This document shows positions 1 through 8,006 of a DNA stretch of 64,000 nt, piece after piece; the first letter of the stretch is position 1; every line of letters starts with the position of its first letter. The translations under genes and the position numbers were made by a program. This stretch comes from CBDCUI01 sp965223115 (GTDB lineage: Bacteria > Pseudomonadota > Gammaproteobacteria > UBA4575). The notes under the pieces were generated by a model. That model was not told the origin of the DNA. It worked only from the letters and a program-made list of their open reading frames with translations, and searched no databases. Where the stretch lies: positions 1,302,001 through 1,366,000 of the forward strand of contig OZ244982.1 of assembly GCA_965223115.1 (NCBI GenBank), in the 5' to 3' direction.

Positions 1-30
1 CGCTGTGAGGACGATGTAGATTATTAATAT

Positions 31-49
31 TGGCGCGCCCGGAGGGATT
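31..49 (-). repeat. Fragment of a tRNA-Arg 3' end
   Basis: These 19 bases are identical to the 3' end, including CCA, of the complete tRNA-Arg gene at 207-283 and lie in the same orientation. The match stops abruptly in the T-arm and is followed by unrelated sequence. The bases just outside the CCA end (ttaatat/ttaatac) also resemble those outside the second tRNA-Arg gene at 31741. This is either the stump of a deleted tandem tRNA gene or an attachment-site copy left by an integrating element to the left. The sequence alone does not decide. Confidence 0.6.
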
Positions 50-82
50 ATAAAATACATCCCTGTATTTTGCCTTACAGGC

Positions 83-123
83 CATCGCCTAAGGCGATGT
101 TCAAAATCGTTCCTGACGATTTT
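83..123. repeat. Two adjacent perfect hairpins
   Basis: Two inverted repeats stand side by side: 83-89 pairs with 93-99 (7 bp, 3-base loop), and 103-109 pairs with 117-123 (7 bp, 7-base loop). The second ends in TTTT on the plus strand and starts with AAAA, so it could act as a weak terminator in either direction. They sit between the tRNA-Arg fragment and the intact tRNA-Arg gene. No gene overlaps them. Confidence 0.5.
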
Positions 124-143
124 GTCTAACCCCATTATTTATT

Positions 144-158
144 GTCGGGGGTTCGAAT
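144..158 (+). repeat. Inverted copy of a tRNA-Arg T-arm
   Basis: Fifteen bases match the T-stem and T-loop of the tRNA-Arg gene at 207-283 (its bases 223-237) but in the opposite orientation. Together with the fragment at 31-49 they cover almost the whole 3' half of the tRNA, with the second piece inverted. This suggests a rearranged second gene copy, not chance similarity. Confidence 0.5.
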
Positions 159-170
159 GATTCAAAACAA

Positions 171-210
171 GCCATTACATTTATGGCCTAAAGACTATAA
201 ATGTAATGGC
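171..210 (-). terminator. Possible terminator or processing hairpin after tRNA-Arg
   Basis: A perfect 14-bp inverted repeat (171-184 with 197-210) surrounds a 12-base loop. On the minus strand it follows the tRNA-Arg gene, and its first arm includes the CCA end. After the second arm the transcript reads TTGTTTTG, a partial U-run. It may end tRNA transcription, but the AT-rich stem and its overlap with the mature tRNA end are unusual for a terminator. Confidence 0.4.
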
Positions 211-283
211 GCGCCCGGAGGGATTCGAACCCCCGACCACCTGGTTCGAAGCCAGGTACTCTATCCAGCTGAGCTACAGGCGC
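207..283 (-). tRNA. tRNA-Arg (anticodon UCG)
   Basis: A full cloverleaf can be drawn: acceptor stem GCGCCTG/CGGGCGC with one G-U pair, D-arm with GCTCAG, anticodon loop CTTCGAA giving anticodon UCG (reads CGA), T-loop TTCGAAT, discriminator G and an encoded CCA. It is 77 bases long. It differs at only about six positions from tRNA-Arg(ACG) at 31741-31817, so the two probably come from one duplication followed by an anticodon change. Confidence 0.95.
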
Positions 284-303
284 ACAATATGTATTATAGC
301 TGG

Positions 304-332
304 TTGACCATTAATTACGATTGGCACATTAT
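304..332 (+). promoter_or_regulatory. Candidate sigma-70 promoter
   Basis: TTGACC at 304-309 and CATTAT at 327-332 are separated by exactly 17 bases, close to the sigma-70 consensus. Transcription would start near 339, which is the first ATG of the following ORF, so the message could be leaderless. This is a pattern match only. Confidence 0.35.
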
Positions 333-338
333 GCAAAT

Positions 339-830
339 ATGACTGTGTTGGTCGACCCTTATCCAAAATTCTTAGCCTTTTTATATCTTGTTTATCCAGA
401 CTTATACAAAACACTAGCATCTTTCTCAACTAAAACAGATTTAGTTGAAGCTGAATTAACTCGTTTCAATAATATGGATGCATATCAAGCTATTATATTT
501 AGCGATGGTGATACAAGCAGTGGCGAAAAATTTAACGTAGTATTCAATGATCATTTTAGAACGCCATATTCATGGGATTGGCGCTGGGTATTTGCCATTA
601 CAATCACATATACAAATCAAACTATATTCTTACTCAAGTTCAAACAGAGAGTAATTGCATTACCAACTGGTAAGTACGCACTTTCTAATGTTTTTTTTAA
701 TAACTTACAAGACCTATTTTCGAAAGAAATAGAAAAATTAATTACGTCTTCAAAAAAGAAAAATATCTCTATCAAAGAGAATTACAAGACCTATTTAAAC
801 TCTACTAAATCTATTCAAATAGATATTTAA
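339..830 (+). CDS. Hypothetical protein, 163 aa
   Basis: I do not recognise this protein. It has no signal peptide or membrane segment. The middle is rich in aromatic residues (a stretch with SWDWRW near residue 90) and the C-terminus is basic (KKK near 144). I chose ATG 339 over an in-frame TTG at 321 because neither has a Shine-Dalgarno sequence and a promoter-like pattern would start transcription at about 339. It converges on the glpD-like gene, and the two stop codons overlap by four bases. Codon use is AT-rich like the neighbours, so it is probably a real gene of unknown role. Confidence 0.55.
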   Translation: MTVLVDPYPKFLAFLYLVYPDLYKTLASFSTKTDLVEAELTRFNNMDAYQAIIFSDGDTSSGEKFNVVFNDHFRTPYSWDWRWVFAITITYTNQTIFLLKFKQRVIALPTGKYALSNVFFNNLQDLFSKEIEKLITSSKKKNISIKENYKTYLNSTKSIQIDI

Positions 831-2002
831 TTCGGCCTAATTAACTTTAATTCTTTTGTGCTTAAACTAGAGGATGTGCTTGGAAGCGACTCCTTTATAT
901 AATTAAGCACATGGTCTGCAGTGGCACGGTATGCAGTCAGCTTGCCGCCAAATATAGATAATATTCTTGGTTTTTTATTACGATCCCGTAAATAAATCGT
1001 TTCTCGCGACCTCTTGTTTGCATCATCATTATTCTTTGGAAGCACTCGTAATCCTGCAAAGCTCTCTTTTATTTGCACATTTTTACAAGATGGGAAATGT
1101 TGAACAAATGCCTTTAATAAATACTGAATTTCTTTATCAAGCGGGCTTGTTTTACTTGGATCATCTTCAAAAATACTTTCAGTAGTCCCTACCATAGTGT
1201 TTCCATACCAAGGCATTACAAAAATTGGCCGATGATCTTCTGGACTTTCTATATAAAAAATAGAGTTGCTCAATTGAATAGGTAAAATAATATGTGCTCC
1301 TTGCACAAGATCAACAGTTACATTTTTTTGTTGGGGGTACACCATGTTTAAAACATTACTCGCCCAAGGACCAGCAGCATTAATGGTAGTAGAACTAGTA
1401 ATGGTTACTTCATTTCTTTTGTTCTCAGTATAATTGATCACGCAATGATCTTTTAATAGTTCTATTTTATTTACTTTTGCGTTTAATATTAGCTCTGCTC
1501 CATATTCTTGTGCAGAGTCCATTACTGCTTGTGTGAGTAAACGATCATCCGTTTGTGCTTCATAGTATTGAAACACTGCTTGCAAGCCTTCAACATTCAA
1601 ACCATCAAGCGTATGCCACTCACTTTTATTAATTTTTTTAAAACGGGCATCACTATTCAAATTGCCTAATAATGCATAGAGAGATAGCCCTGCCCTTATC
1701 ATCCATGCTGGTCGTTTTGAATTTTTATATATAGGAATATTAACTGACGTTAACTTAACTAGATCAGGAGCATTTTTCAGCAAATAACCTCGTTCTATTA
1801 AACATTCCCTCACTAAAGAGAACTCAAACTGTTCCAAATAACGTAAACCACCATGAATAAGTTTACTTGAACGCGAAGAAGTGCCTTCGGCTAAATGATC
1901 ATACTGCTCTAGCAAGACAGTTTTATAACCTTTGACTGCAGCTGCTTGAGCAACACCAACACCATGTATTCCACCACCAATAATTGCTACGTCGTAGCGC
2001 AT
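827..2002 (-). CDS. glpD: FAD-dependent glycerol-3-phosphate dehydrogenase, short GlpD type
   Basis: The protein oxidises glycerol 3-phosphate to dihydroxyacetone phosphate at the membrane and passes electrons to quinone. A Rossmann FAD-binding motif (GGGIHG) lies at residues 9-14. The DAO-superfamily signature LIHGGLRYLEQF is near residue 50, and the C-terminal flavin-contact motif FGGKLTAYR is near 353. At 391 aa it is about 110 residues shorter than E. coli GlpD and lacks that protein's C-terminal helical domain; shorter family members of this kind are known. It starts two bases after the glycerophosphodiesterase gene, so the pair forms an operon that would break down glycerophosphodiesters to DHAP. 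The exact acceptor and subfamily are inferred. Confidence 0.82.
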   Translation of the reverse strand: MRYDVAIIGGGIHGVGVAQAAAVKGYKTVLLEQYDHLAEGTSSRSSKLIHGGLRYLEQFEFSLVRECLIERGYLLKNAPDLVKLTSVNIPIYKNSKRPAWMIRAGLSLYALLGNLNSDARFKKINKSEWHTLDGLNVEGLQAVFQYYEAQTDDRLLTQAVMDSAQEYGAELILNAKVNKIELLKDHCVINYTENKRNEVTITSSTTINAAGPWASNVLNMVYPQQKNVTVDLVQGAHIILPIQLSNSIFYIESPEDHRPIFVMPWYGNTMVGTTESIFEDDPSKTSPLDKEIQYLLKAFVQHFPSCKNVQIKESFAGLRVLPKNNDDANKRSRETIYLRDRNKKPRILSIFGGKLTAYRATADHVLNYIKESLPSTSSSLSTKELKLIRPN

Positions 2003-2004
2003 AA

Positions 2005-2733
2005 TTATGGGATAAATTCTTCTGCGTTAGACAGCTTAACAATATCGCCAGTTTCTATAAACGAAACCCCTTGTTCCAATAATTCATATGCAAAAGATGG
2101 GTTCATAATGTCATAAAGTGCCCAACTCCAAGGGCCAGGCCATAAATTTTTAGGTCGAATTATTTTTTTCACATTACAAAATATATAACTTGGTTCTAAT
2201 TTTTCTGCTATTTTACGATACGTGTCGTTATATTTTTTTATAACCCAGCCAATCTGGTATTGGCTTTGGAGTCTTGCATATTCAAGTGCAGATTGATTAA
2301 AAGAGATTATGACAATATTAAATTTCGCTGTCTTTAAATCATCTACTGTTGCATTAACAAAAGTCTCTAAGTCGAAATATTCAATACTTTCATTTTTAAT
2401 TTCTACAAACAAAGTAATATCAGAATACTCATTTAAAATTTCCACAACTTTTTTCAAAGAAGATATTTTTAATAACTCTTCATGTCCATGCAAAGAGCTA
2501 ATGATGGAGTATTGACTAAGTTGTTCTTCTGTTAGATCTTTTACATATTTATTAATTTTTGTAGTACGCTCCAAATTATCATCATGTATAACGATGGGTT
2601 TAAAATCTTTTGACATTTGTACGTCTAGCTCAATATGGGTAAACCCTAGTTTTGCTGCTGATTGTATTGATAATAAACTGTTCTCGGGATAGGTTGTCAT
2701 ATCCCCTCGGTGTGCAATTAATCTATCTTTCAC
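2005..2733 (-). CDS. Glycerophosphodiester phosphodiesterase
   Basis: A GDPD-family TIM-barrel enzyme that hydrolyses glycerophosphodiesters to glycerol 3-phosphate and an alcohol. The family signatures are all at the N-terminus: AHRGD (residues 7-11), PENS (16-19), the metal-binding ELD (35-37) and IHDD (49-52). There is no signal peptide, so it should be cytoplasmic, as UgpQ is and periplasmic GlpQ is not. Its 242 aa match UgpQ length. The glpD-like gene follows after two bases and would use the product directly. Confidence 0.88.
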   Translation of the reverse strand: MKDRLIAHRGDMTTYPENSLLSIQSAAKLGFTHIELDVQMSKDFKPIVIHDDNLERTTKINKYVKDLTEEQLSQYSIISSLHGHEELLKISSLKKVVEILNEYSDITLFVEIKNESIEYFDLETFVNATVDDLKTAKFNIVIISFNQSALEYARLQSQYQIGWVIKKYNDTYRKIAEKLEPSYIFCNVKKIIRPKNLWPGPWSWALYDIMNPSFAYELLEQGVSFIETGDIVKLSNAEEFIP

Positions 2734-2779
2734 TTCACTAATTTCTATATATTTATACTAAAATATCACAAATAAATTT

Positions 2780-3373
2780 TTATATTTTTCTCTTAACATA
2801 AAAAAATAGCCTAAAAGATAACAAAAAAGCGAGAATAATCGCATAGATTGCTGGTTCACGAGTATCAATCTTTACCATCCACCAAAAATGCAATACAGCT
2901 AACATAGAAATTATATAGATTAATTTATGTATAAGTACCCAACGGTGTTGTAGCCGATCCATCATTTTGTTGGTAGATGTAACGGCAAGTGGTATCAATA
3001 ATAAGAATGCTGAAAAGCCTACAGTAATAAATGGCCTTTTAATTACATCATCAATAATTTCTCCCCAATCAAAGTATTTATCTAAAGTGATGTACAAAGA
3101 TAAATGCACACAAACGTAGAAAAAGGCAAAAAGACCCAGCATTCTTCTGTATTTTATGATTGAGTGCCAACCTAAAAGCCTTCTTATAGGAGACACTGCA
3201 AGTGTAATTAATAAAATACGCAGCGCCCAATCACCTGTGTTACGTGTTATCGCTTCAATTGGGTTTGCACCTAACGAATTAGTAACAAACCAGTACATTT
3301 GTAGAGCCAATGGAACAAGTAATACTAAAAAAACAATAGGCTTATCTAGCCTAACTGCGCTATAGGTAGACAC
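2780..3373 (-). CDS. msrQ: MsrQ, heme-binding membrane subunit of the MsrPQ system
   Basis: MsrQ is a b-type heme membrane protein that passes electrons from the respiratory chain to periplasmic MsrP. The 197-aa product has about six hydrophobic segments and the family's conserved histidines in membrane contexts (CVHLSLY near 90, HKLIYI near 149, VLHFWW near 161). Length is typical of MsrQ/YedZ. It follows msrP by 53 bases on the same strand, the standard order for this pair. Start at ATG 3373. Confidence 0.92.
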   Translation of the reverse strand: MSTYSAVRLDKPIVFLVLLVPLALQMYWFVTNSLGANPIEAITRNTGDWALRILLITLAVSPIRRLLGWHSIIKYRRMLGLFAFFYVCVHLSLYITLDKYFDWGEIIDDVIKRPFITVGFSAFLLLIPLAVTSTNKMMDRLQHRWVLIHKLIYIISMLAVLHFWWMVKIDTREPAIYAIILAFLLSFRLFFYVKRKI

Positions 3374-3426
3374 AAATCTTTCGTTTCTTTTGATTAGTTA
3401 ATTGAAATTGAGATATTAAATTAATC

Positions 3427-4386
3427 TCAATAGTATTTTTTTAGATCCATATCTTTATACAAACCAGCAACCTCTTCTGCATAACCATTAAATGGTAATG
3501 TTTCACGTTTTAAAAATTCCCCAATTCTACGCTCACGCTTTTGACTCCAACGTGGATGATCAACGGCTGGATTCACATTTGCATAAAAACCATATTCACG
3601 TGGACCTGCTACATTCCAGCTTGTGTTTGGTTGTTCTTCAGTAAAACGGATCTTTACAATAGATTTAATACTTTTAAAACCATATTTCCATGGCACTACA
3701 AGCCGTAAAGGAGCCCCATTTTGATTAGGTAATTCTTTCCCATAAAGCCCAACTGCAAGAATTGTCAACGGATGCATTGCCTCATCTATTCTCAATCCTT
3801 CTCGATAGGGCCATTCTAATACCGATCGTTTCTGGCCTGAGAGGTTCTCTGGATCTAATATAGTGAAAAATTGTACATATTTAGCATTTGATGTAGGTTC
3901 AAAGCGTTTCAAAATTTGGCCAAGTTCTACCCCTACCCAAGGAATTACCATCGACCAAGCTTCGACACAGCGCAAACGATATATACGTTCCTCAAGTTTT
4001 GCTGGAGAAATAAAGTCTTCTAAATCATATTCACCAGGCTTGTTACATTCTCCTTCGACTTCCACACTCCAAGGTTTGACTTTTAGCTGATTTGCATTGC
4101 GCTTAGGATCACCTTTATCAGTACCTAACTCATAAAAATTATTATATCCTGTAACAGCATCATACGGTGTTAACTCTTCTTTTGTGGAATATTCGCTTTT
4201 TTTAGAGATACTATTAAAATCTATATCTGCTGAACCAGCTGTAGGCCATGACAATATGGCAGGCGCTAAAGAAACAGCTGAAATTGACACAGATGTTTTT
4301 AAAAATTTTCTGCGATTTTTATATATAGATTTATCTGTAACTTGATTTTCTTTTACATCACTCTTTTTGCTTACTTTAAGTAGCAT
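3427..4386 (-). CDS. msrP: MsrP, periplasmic methionine sulfoxide reductase, molybdopterin subunit
   Basis: A molybdopterin enzyme of the sulfite oxidase fold that reduces methionine sulfoxide in periplasmic proteins, with electrons from MsrQ. A Tat signal is visible (NRRKFLK, residues 24-30, then a hydrophobic stretch to about 48), and the Mo-ligand cysteine is Cys140 in RLRCVEAWSMVIPW. The 319 aa are normal for MsrP/YedY. It is immediately upstream of msrQ. A close paralogue lies at 30470-31426, which is unusual. Confidence 0.94.
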   Translation of the reverse strand: MLLKVSKKSDVKENQVTDKSIYKNRRKFLKTSVSISAVSLAPAILSWPTAGSADIDFNSISKKSEYSTKEELTPYDAVTGYNNFYELGTDKGDPKRNANQLKVKPWSVEVEGECNKPGEYDLEDFISPAKLEERIYRLRCVEAWSMVIPWVGVELGQILKRFEPTSNAKYVQFFTILDPENLSGQKRSVLEWPYREGLRIDEAMHPLTILAVGLYGKELPNQNGAPLRLVVPWKYGFKSIKSIVKIRFTEEQPNTSWNVAGPREYGFYANVNPAVDHPRWSQKRERRIGEFLKRETLPFNGYAEEVAGLYKDMDLKKYY

Positions 4387-4483
4387 TATCAGTTCCTTGA
4401 AAATTAATTTTGCTTATATGGCTTAGATAGGTCTTAAAAATGAAGGTTCAACGATAAATGAGTAGTTACATATTTTAGTTAGA

Positions 4484-4861
4484 TTAATGCAAATTAGTGC
4501 CTTCTTTCAATAAATCTACTAATTCTTTTGGATCGAAAGGCTTTTCGCACACAAATTTTGCACCATTATTAATAGCCAGGTCACAAACTGCATCATATAC
4601 AGCCGTAATAAATATGATATCAAGTTTTGTCTGTTTATCATTTAATATTTTTTGCAACTCTAATCCAGTCATTCCTGGCATATTCTGATCAACGAGCAAA
4701 ACTCCAATGTGAGCATCATCATATTGCTCAAGATAATCCTCCGCAGAATTAAATACTTCTACTTCATAACCATATTTACGTAGAATCAAACTCAGCGAAT
4801 GACAAACCACCCGATCATCATCCACTAAATATATTTTACTCACCTCTGAAATATTAGCCAT
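4484..4861 (-). CDS. Single-domain response regulator (receiver only)
   Basis: A 125-aa CheY-like receiver with all phosphorylation residues: acidic pocket Asp14-16, phospho-acceptor Asp58 in LLVDQNMPG, Thr86 and Lys107 in CEKPF. The sequence is closest in style to FixJ-type receivers but there is no DNA-binding domain after it, and the gene ends cleanly. It overlaps the 3' end of the preceding sensor-kinase gene by eight bases, so the two are translationally coupled and should be partners. With no output domain it must act by protein contact or in a phosphorelay. Confidence 0.9.
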   Translation of the reverse strand: MANISEVSKIYLVDDDRVVCHSLSLILRKYGYEVEVFNSAEDYLEQYDDAHIGVLLVDQNMPGMTGLELQKILNDKQTKLDIIFITAVYDAVCDLAINNGAKFVCEKPFDPKELVDLLKEGTNLH

Positions 4862-7013
4862 TTAATTCAAAGCTTGGTAACACAAGCTCGGACGTTACTC
4901 CAACACTGTTTTTATTATTATAAATCTTAATATGACCACCATGTGCTTCAGCAATAGAATTGCTAATACTTAAGCCTATACCTACACCATGTGACTTTGT
5001 TGTATAAAATGAATCAAAAATACGGCTGTTATCTACATTCTTCAAACCTATCCCATGATCTTCCACCTTTATATGCACAAACCCATCTTGATTTACACAG
5101 GCAGAAATATTTATAGATTTATCACTACTATTAATATCGTTCATAGATTCTATAGCATTTTTAACCAGATTTGTTACCACTTGCTGGATTAATATCTCAT
5201 CTGCTCTTACACATGTGCCAAGTTTGTCAAAATCGTAATTAAACTTAATTTCTCTCTTTTCTGCTTCCATTTCAAGTAAAGGTTGAATACCTTTAATAAT
5301 ATTATTAACGGTAATAAGCTTCTTATCTTTTTCACCTTTTCTAGAAAACTCTCTTAGACGTTTCACAATTTTTCCACTTCTTAATGCAAGCCCAGAAATT
5401 TCTTTCAAATATTTCTCAATAGTCTCCTCATTGTATGATTTATTTTCCAAATCAATTAACGATGCTTGAGCATAATTTACAATAGCAGTAAGTGGTTGGT
5501 GCAACTCATGAGCAAAAGATGTTGACATTTCATTGATTGTACTAGTCCGTTCTAATTTAATTAAATCTTCTTGAAGCTGCATAACATTCATTTCTGCTTT
5601 AGTTCTCTCTTTTATTTCACGTTTTAAATTCTCATTCATTATCGATAAATCTTTTGTCCGCTGCTGAACTCTTTCCTCTAGCTTTTTATTTAAGTTAGTA
5701 ATTTCTTCTTGGATATGCTTTCTCTCATGGATATCTGACAATGACCCTGCCATTCGTTTTGATGTATAATCTAAACCCTGGACTGCTTGCGCTTTTGCAT
5801 GGAACCATCGGTAACCTAGATACTTTGTTTGTAATCTGAAATCAATATTGTAACTAGCATCTCCACGCAAATGCTTTTCTAACATTTCTAAATGCCTATT
5901 ACGATCATTTGGATGCAAAAGACTAATTAATGTGCTGTGCGTAGATTCTATTTCATTTTGCTTGTATCCTAATAATTGATATAGCCTTGGAGACCACCAG
6001 ATTTTATCTTTATTTATATCCATCCAATCCCAAACACCATCTTGTGAGCCTTGGATAGCAAGTGCTAAACGTTCATCACTCTTGACTAAAGCAACTCGAG
6101 TCTTAATACATTGTGTAATATCTGCTGCCAGCATCATTGCTAATCCTGCAGCAGTATTTATACAGAGCCAAGTTAGTACATAACTCTCATAAATAGAATC
6201 CCGATAGAACGGCCCTAAATTATTTTTCAAACCCCAGAGCGCAAAGCATACAAGAATAGCTATTGCGAACGTGGCACCTTTTTGCCCTAATCTAAATGCT
6301 GCCCAGGCAAGTAAAGGAAAAAAAACATACGCTAGAGGATAATGTGAATACCCATGAATGTTGTTATCAAGCCAACCAAAAAATACAATGCCGCCTAACG
6401 CGATAAGTAATGAAAATAGTAATCCTGCTTCTAAATAACGCAACCAATTATCAATCCAACGTGAGCGGTATGACCAAGCCAAAAACACTGAACCAAATAC
6501 CATGACCCCAAACATTTCGCCTAACCAAGCGTTTATCCATATGAATTTTATATCGCTTACATTAATTAAGTCCGCAGCAAGCATACTTATAATCATTAAA
6601 GATGGAAAAATAATCGTAACAAGTACTGCGCCAATAATAATAAAAGTAAGTACATCCTGAATTCGATCCAAACTTTTATTTAAAACAAAATACTTGGACA
6701 ATAACAATGTACCAAGTATTGCTTGTATAACTTGCGCGGCAGCAAGCATTAAAGCCAAATTTAAAGCTAAGGTTGTCTGATAAAAACCTATAGCAGCCCC
6801 TATAAATATTGCAGGCCAATATCGTATACCGAAAGACAAGAGTATTGCTAAACCAAAACCTGCTGCAATATTGAATAAAGTAATTATTTTGTTAGCAAAT
6901 GCAAAAGATAGCCCCAAACGTAAGCAAATGTAATACGACAGTGCAAATATAATTACAAAAAAAGGATACGCTAATGAAATAGAAATTCGATGATGTTCAA
7001 CTTTTGCATGCAT
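4854..7013 (-). CDS. MASE1-PAS sensor histidine kinase
   Basis: A 719-aa membrane histidine kinase. Residues 10-300 contain about eight to nine membrane segments resembling a MASE1 sensor domain. A PAS/PAC domain spans 310-430, a coiled coil 430-490, the HisKA domain has phospho-acceptor His502 in FAHELHQPLTA, and the HATPase domain has its N-box near 615-619 and G-boxes DHGIG (652) and GVGIGLS (676). The ligand is unknown; MASE1 domains are predicted integral membrane sensors. Upstream in the same operon are two small exported proteins (spacing 30 bases), and downstream is its likely receiver partner. Confidence 0.9.
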   Translation of the reverse strand: MHAKVEHHRISISLAYPFFVIIFALSYYICLRLGLSFAFANKIITLFNIAAGFGLAILLSFGIRYWPAIFIGAAIGFYQTTLALNLALMLAAAQVIQAILGTLLLSKYFVLNKSLDRIQDVLTFIIIGAVLVTIIFPSLMIISMLAADLINVSDIKFIWINAWLGEMFGVMVFGSVFLAWSYRSRWIDNWLRYLEAGLLFSLLIALGGIVFFGWLDNNIHGYSHYPLAYVFFPLLAWAAFRLGQKGATFAIAILVCFALWGLKNNLGPFYRDSIYESYVLTWLCINTAAGLAMMLAADITQCIKTRVALVKSDERLALAIQGSQDGVWDWMDINKDKIWWSPRLYQLLGYKQNEIESTHSTLISLLHPNDRNRHLEMLEKHLRGDASYNIDFRLQTKYLGYRWFHAKAQAVQGLDYTSKRMAGSLSDIHERKHIQEEITNLNKKLEERVQQRTKDLSIMNENLKREIKERTKAEMNVMQLQEDLIKLERTSTINEMSTSFAHELHQPLTAIVNYAQASLIDLENKSYNEETIEKYLKEISGLALRSGKIVKRLREFSRKGEKDKKLITVNNIIKGIQPLLEMEAEKREIKFNYDFDKLGTCVRADEILIQQVVTNLVKNAIESMNDINSSDKSINISACVNQDGFVHIKVEDHGIGLKNVDNSRIFDSFYTTKSHGVGIGLSISNSIAEAHGGHIKIYNNKNSVGVTSELVLPSFELNG

Positions 7014-7043
7014 AGCTTATTTTCATGCCTTTCATTTGTTTTA

Positions 7044-7382
7044 TTACTGCAAAATTTCGAAAGTTCCTCTAGCTTTTTTACCACTTGATGGCGTAGCAAA
7101 TTTTACTGTCAGTTTCTTTGCCCTAACCGTTATACAAAGCCCCTCAATAAGGCCATAGTATCTTTGGTCATCATAATCAATATTTACATTCACAGGAAAA
7201 CCAATATTTTTATATTCATCGGAACAAATCTTAATATCTTTTGGTTGATCCAAATCTACTAAAACCCTTTTCATTGGAAAATGCCCGCCAATCTCCCACT
7301 GTTGTGATGATTCGTTTTTACACGCAATTAATAACATCATAAGTAATATACTGATATTTACTAATCTGTTATTCACAGCCAT
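7044..7382 (-). CDS. Small predicted lipoprotein, unknown function
   Basis: The 112-aa product has a short basic start, a hydrophobic stretch and a lipobox (LLIAC, Cys at about 21), so it should be a lipid-anchored envelope protein with an approximately 90-residue mature part, mostly predicted beta strand. Two further cysteines (near 53 and 83) could form a disulfide. I do not recognise the family. It starts four bases after the preceding gene and 30 bases before the MASE1 kinase, so it is probably expressed with that two-component system and may be part of its signal input. Confidence 0.7.
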   Translation of the reverse strand: MAVNNRLVNISILLMMLLIACKNESSQQWEIGGHFPMKRVLVDLDQPKDIKICSDEYKNIGFPVNVNIDYDDQRYYGLIEGLCITVRAKKLTVKFATPSSGKKARGTFEILQ

Positions 7383-7386
7383 ACGC

Positions 7387-7878
7387 TTATTGTAACGCTG
7401 GTGCCTTTATAGGCAGAGCTTTTGAGTGTACTTGAAAAAATGTAACTTCTACATTTTTAAAGCAATGGTTAAAACTCATAATAACTACCCCTTTTCCATT
7501 CTCAAATTGAGTTGAAACAGAATATTTATTCACCGCACATTCACCAAAAAGTAGGTGCTTATAAGGTGTATGACTTACATGCCTTATATGCTTAAATGAA
7601 ATAACTTTTCCTAAAATACTTAACCTGTCTAATTCTTTTTGAAACTCTCCTTCCTCAAATGCCGTTATAAATTTTTTGCTTAAATATGGTTTTATATCTA
7701 CATATGACCAACTGGACAATTTCGATAAAAACGTTTTTAACAACGGTACATTAAAACGATCAGCTTCACGTAAACGCTCTTTACCAATTTGTTGAAATGA
7801 CCAAACTCCACCACCAATTAATAACAATATTAAACAAATAAATATTCCAAAAAATAGCTTAGATTTTATATTAGGCAT
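7387..7878 (-). CDS. Membrane-anchored hypothetical protein, 163 aa
   Basis: One N-terminal membrane segment (residues 8-29, very hydrophobic, GGG at its end) would anchor a periplasmic domain of about 130 residues. The domain starts with a helical part containing LLKTFLSKLSSW and ends in predicted strands with two cysteines. This layout resembles small NTF2-like periplasmic domains, but I do not recognise the family. It is the first gene of the operon that continues with a lipoprotein, the MASE1 kinase and a receiver. Confidence 0.68.
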   Translation of the reverse strand: MPNIKSKLFFGIFICLILLLIGGGVWSFQQIGKERLREADRFNVPLLKTFLSKLSSWSYVDIKPYLSKKFITAFEEGEFQKELDRLSILGKVISFKHIRHVSHTPYKHLLFGECAVNKYSVSTQFENGKGVVIMSFNHCFKNVEVTFFQVHSKALPIKAPALQ

Positions 7879-7942
7879 TTTAACTAACTATCTAATTCAA
7901 TGAATATTTTTTAACATAAATTAGGTCAAAATTTGAACACTA

Positions 7943-7977
7943 AAAAGGCCGGGACAGCTATGCCGCCGCGGCCTTTT
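7943..7977 (-). terminator. Rho-independent terminator, probably bidirectional
   Basis: AAAAGGCC at 7943-7950 pairs with GGCCTTTT at 7970-7977, with a GC-rich interior. On the minus strand the stem is followed by a T-run (TTTTTA), the right place to end the message of the di-heme oxidoreductase gene (stop at 8007). The mirror T-run on the plus strand makes it symmetrical. Confidence 0.85.
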
Positions 7978-8006
7978 GATCATAAGTTCAAAGACAACCT
8001 AACCAA

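Noticed and set aside
142..342. Plus-strand ORF across the tRNA-Arg gene (contains GGIRTPDHLVRSQVLYPAELQA-type reading)
   Set aside because: It is the antisense reading of the tRNA gene, a familiar false ORF.
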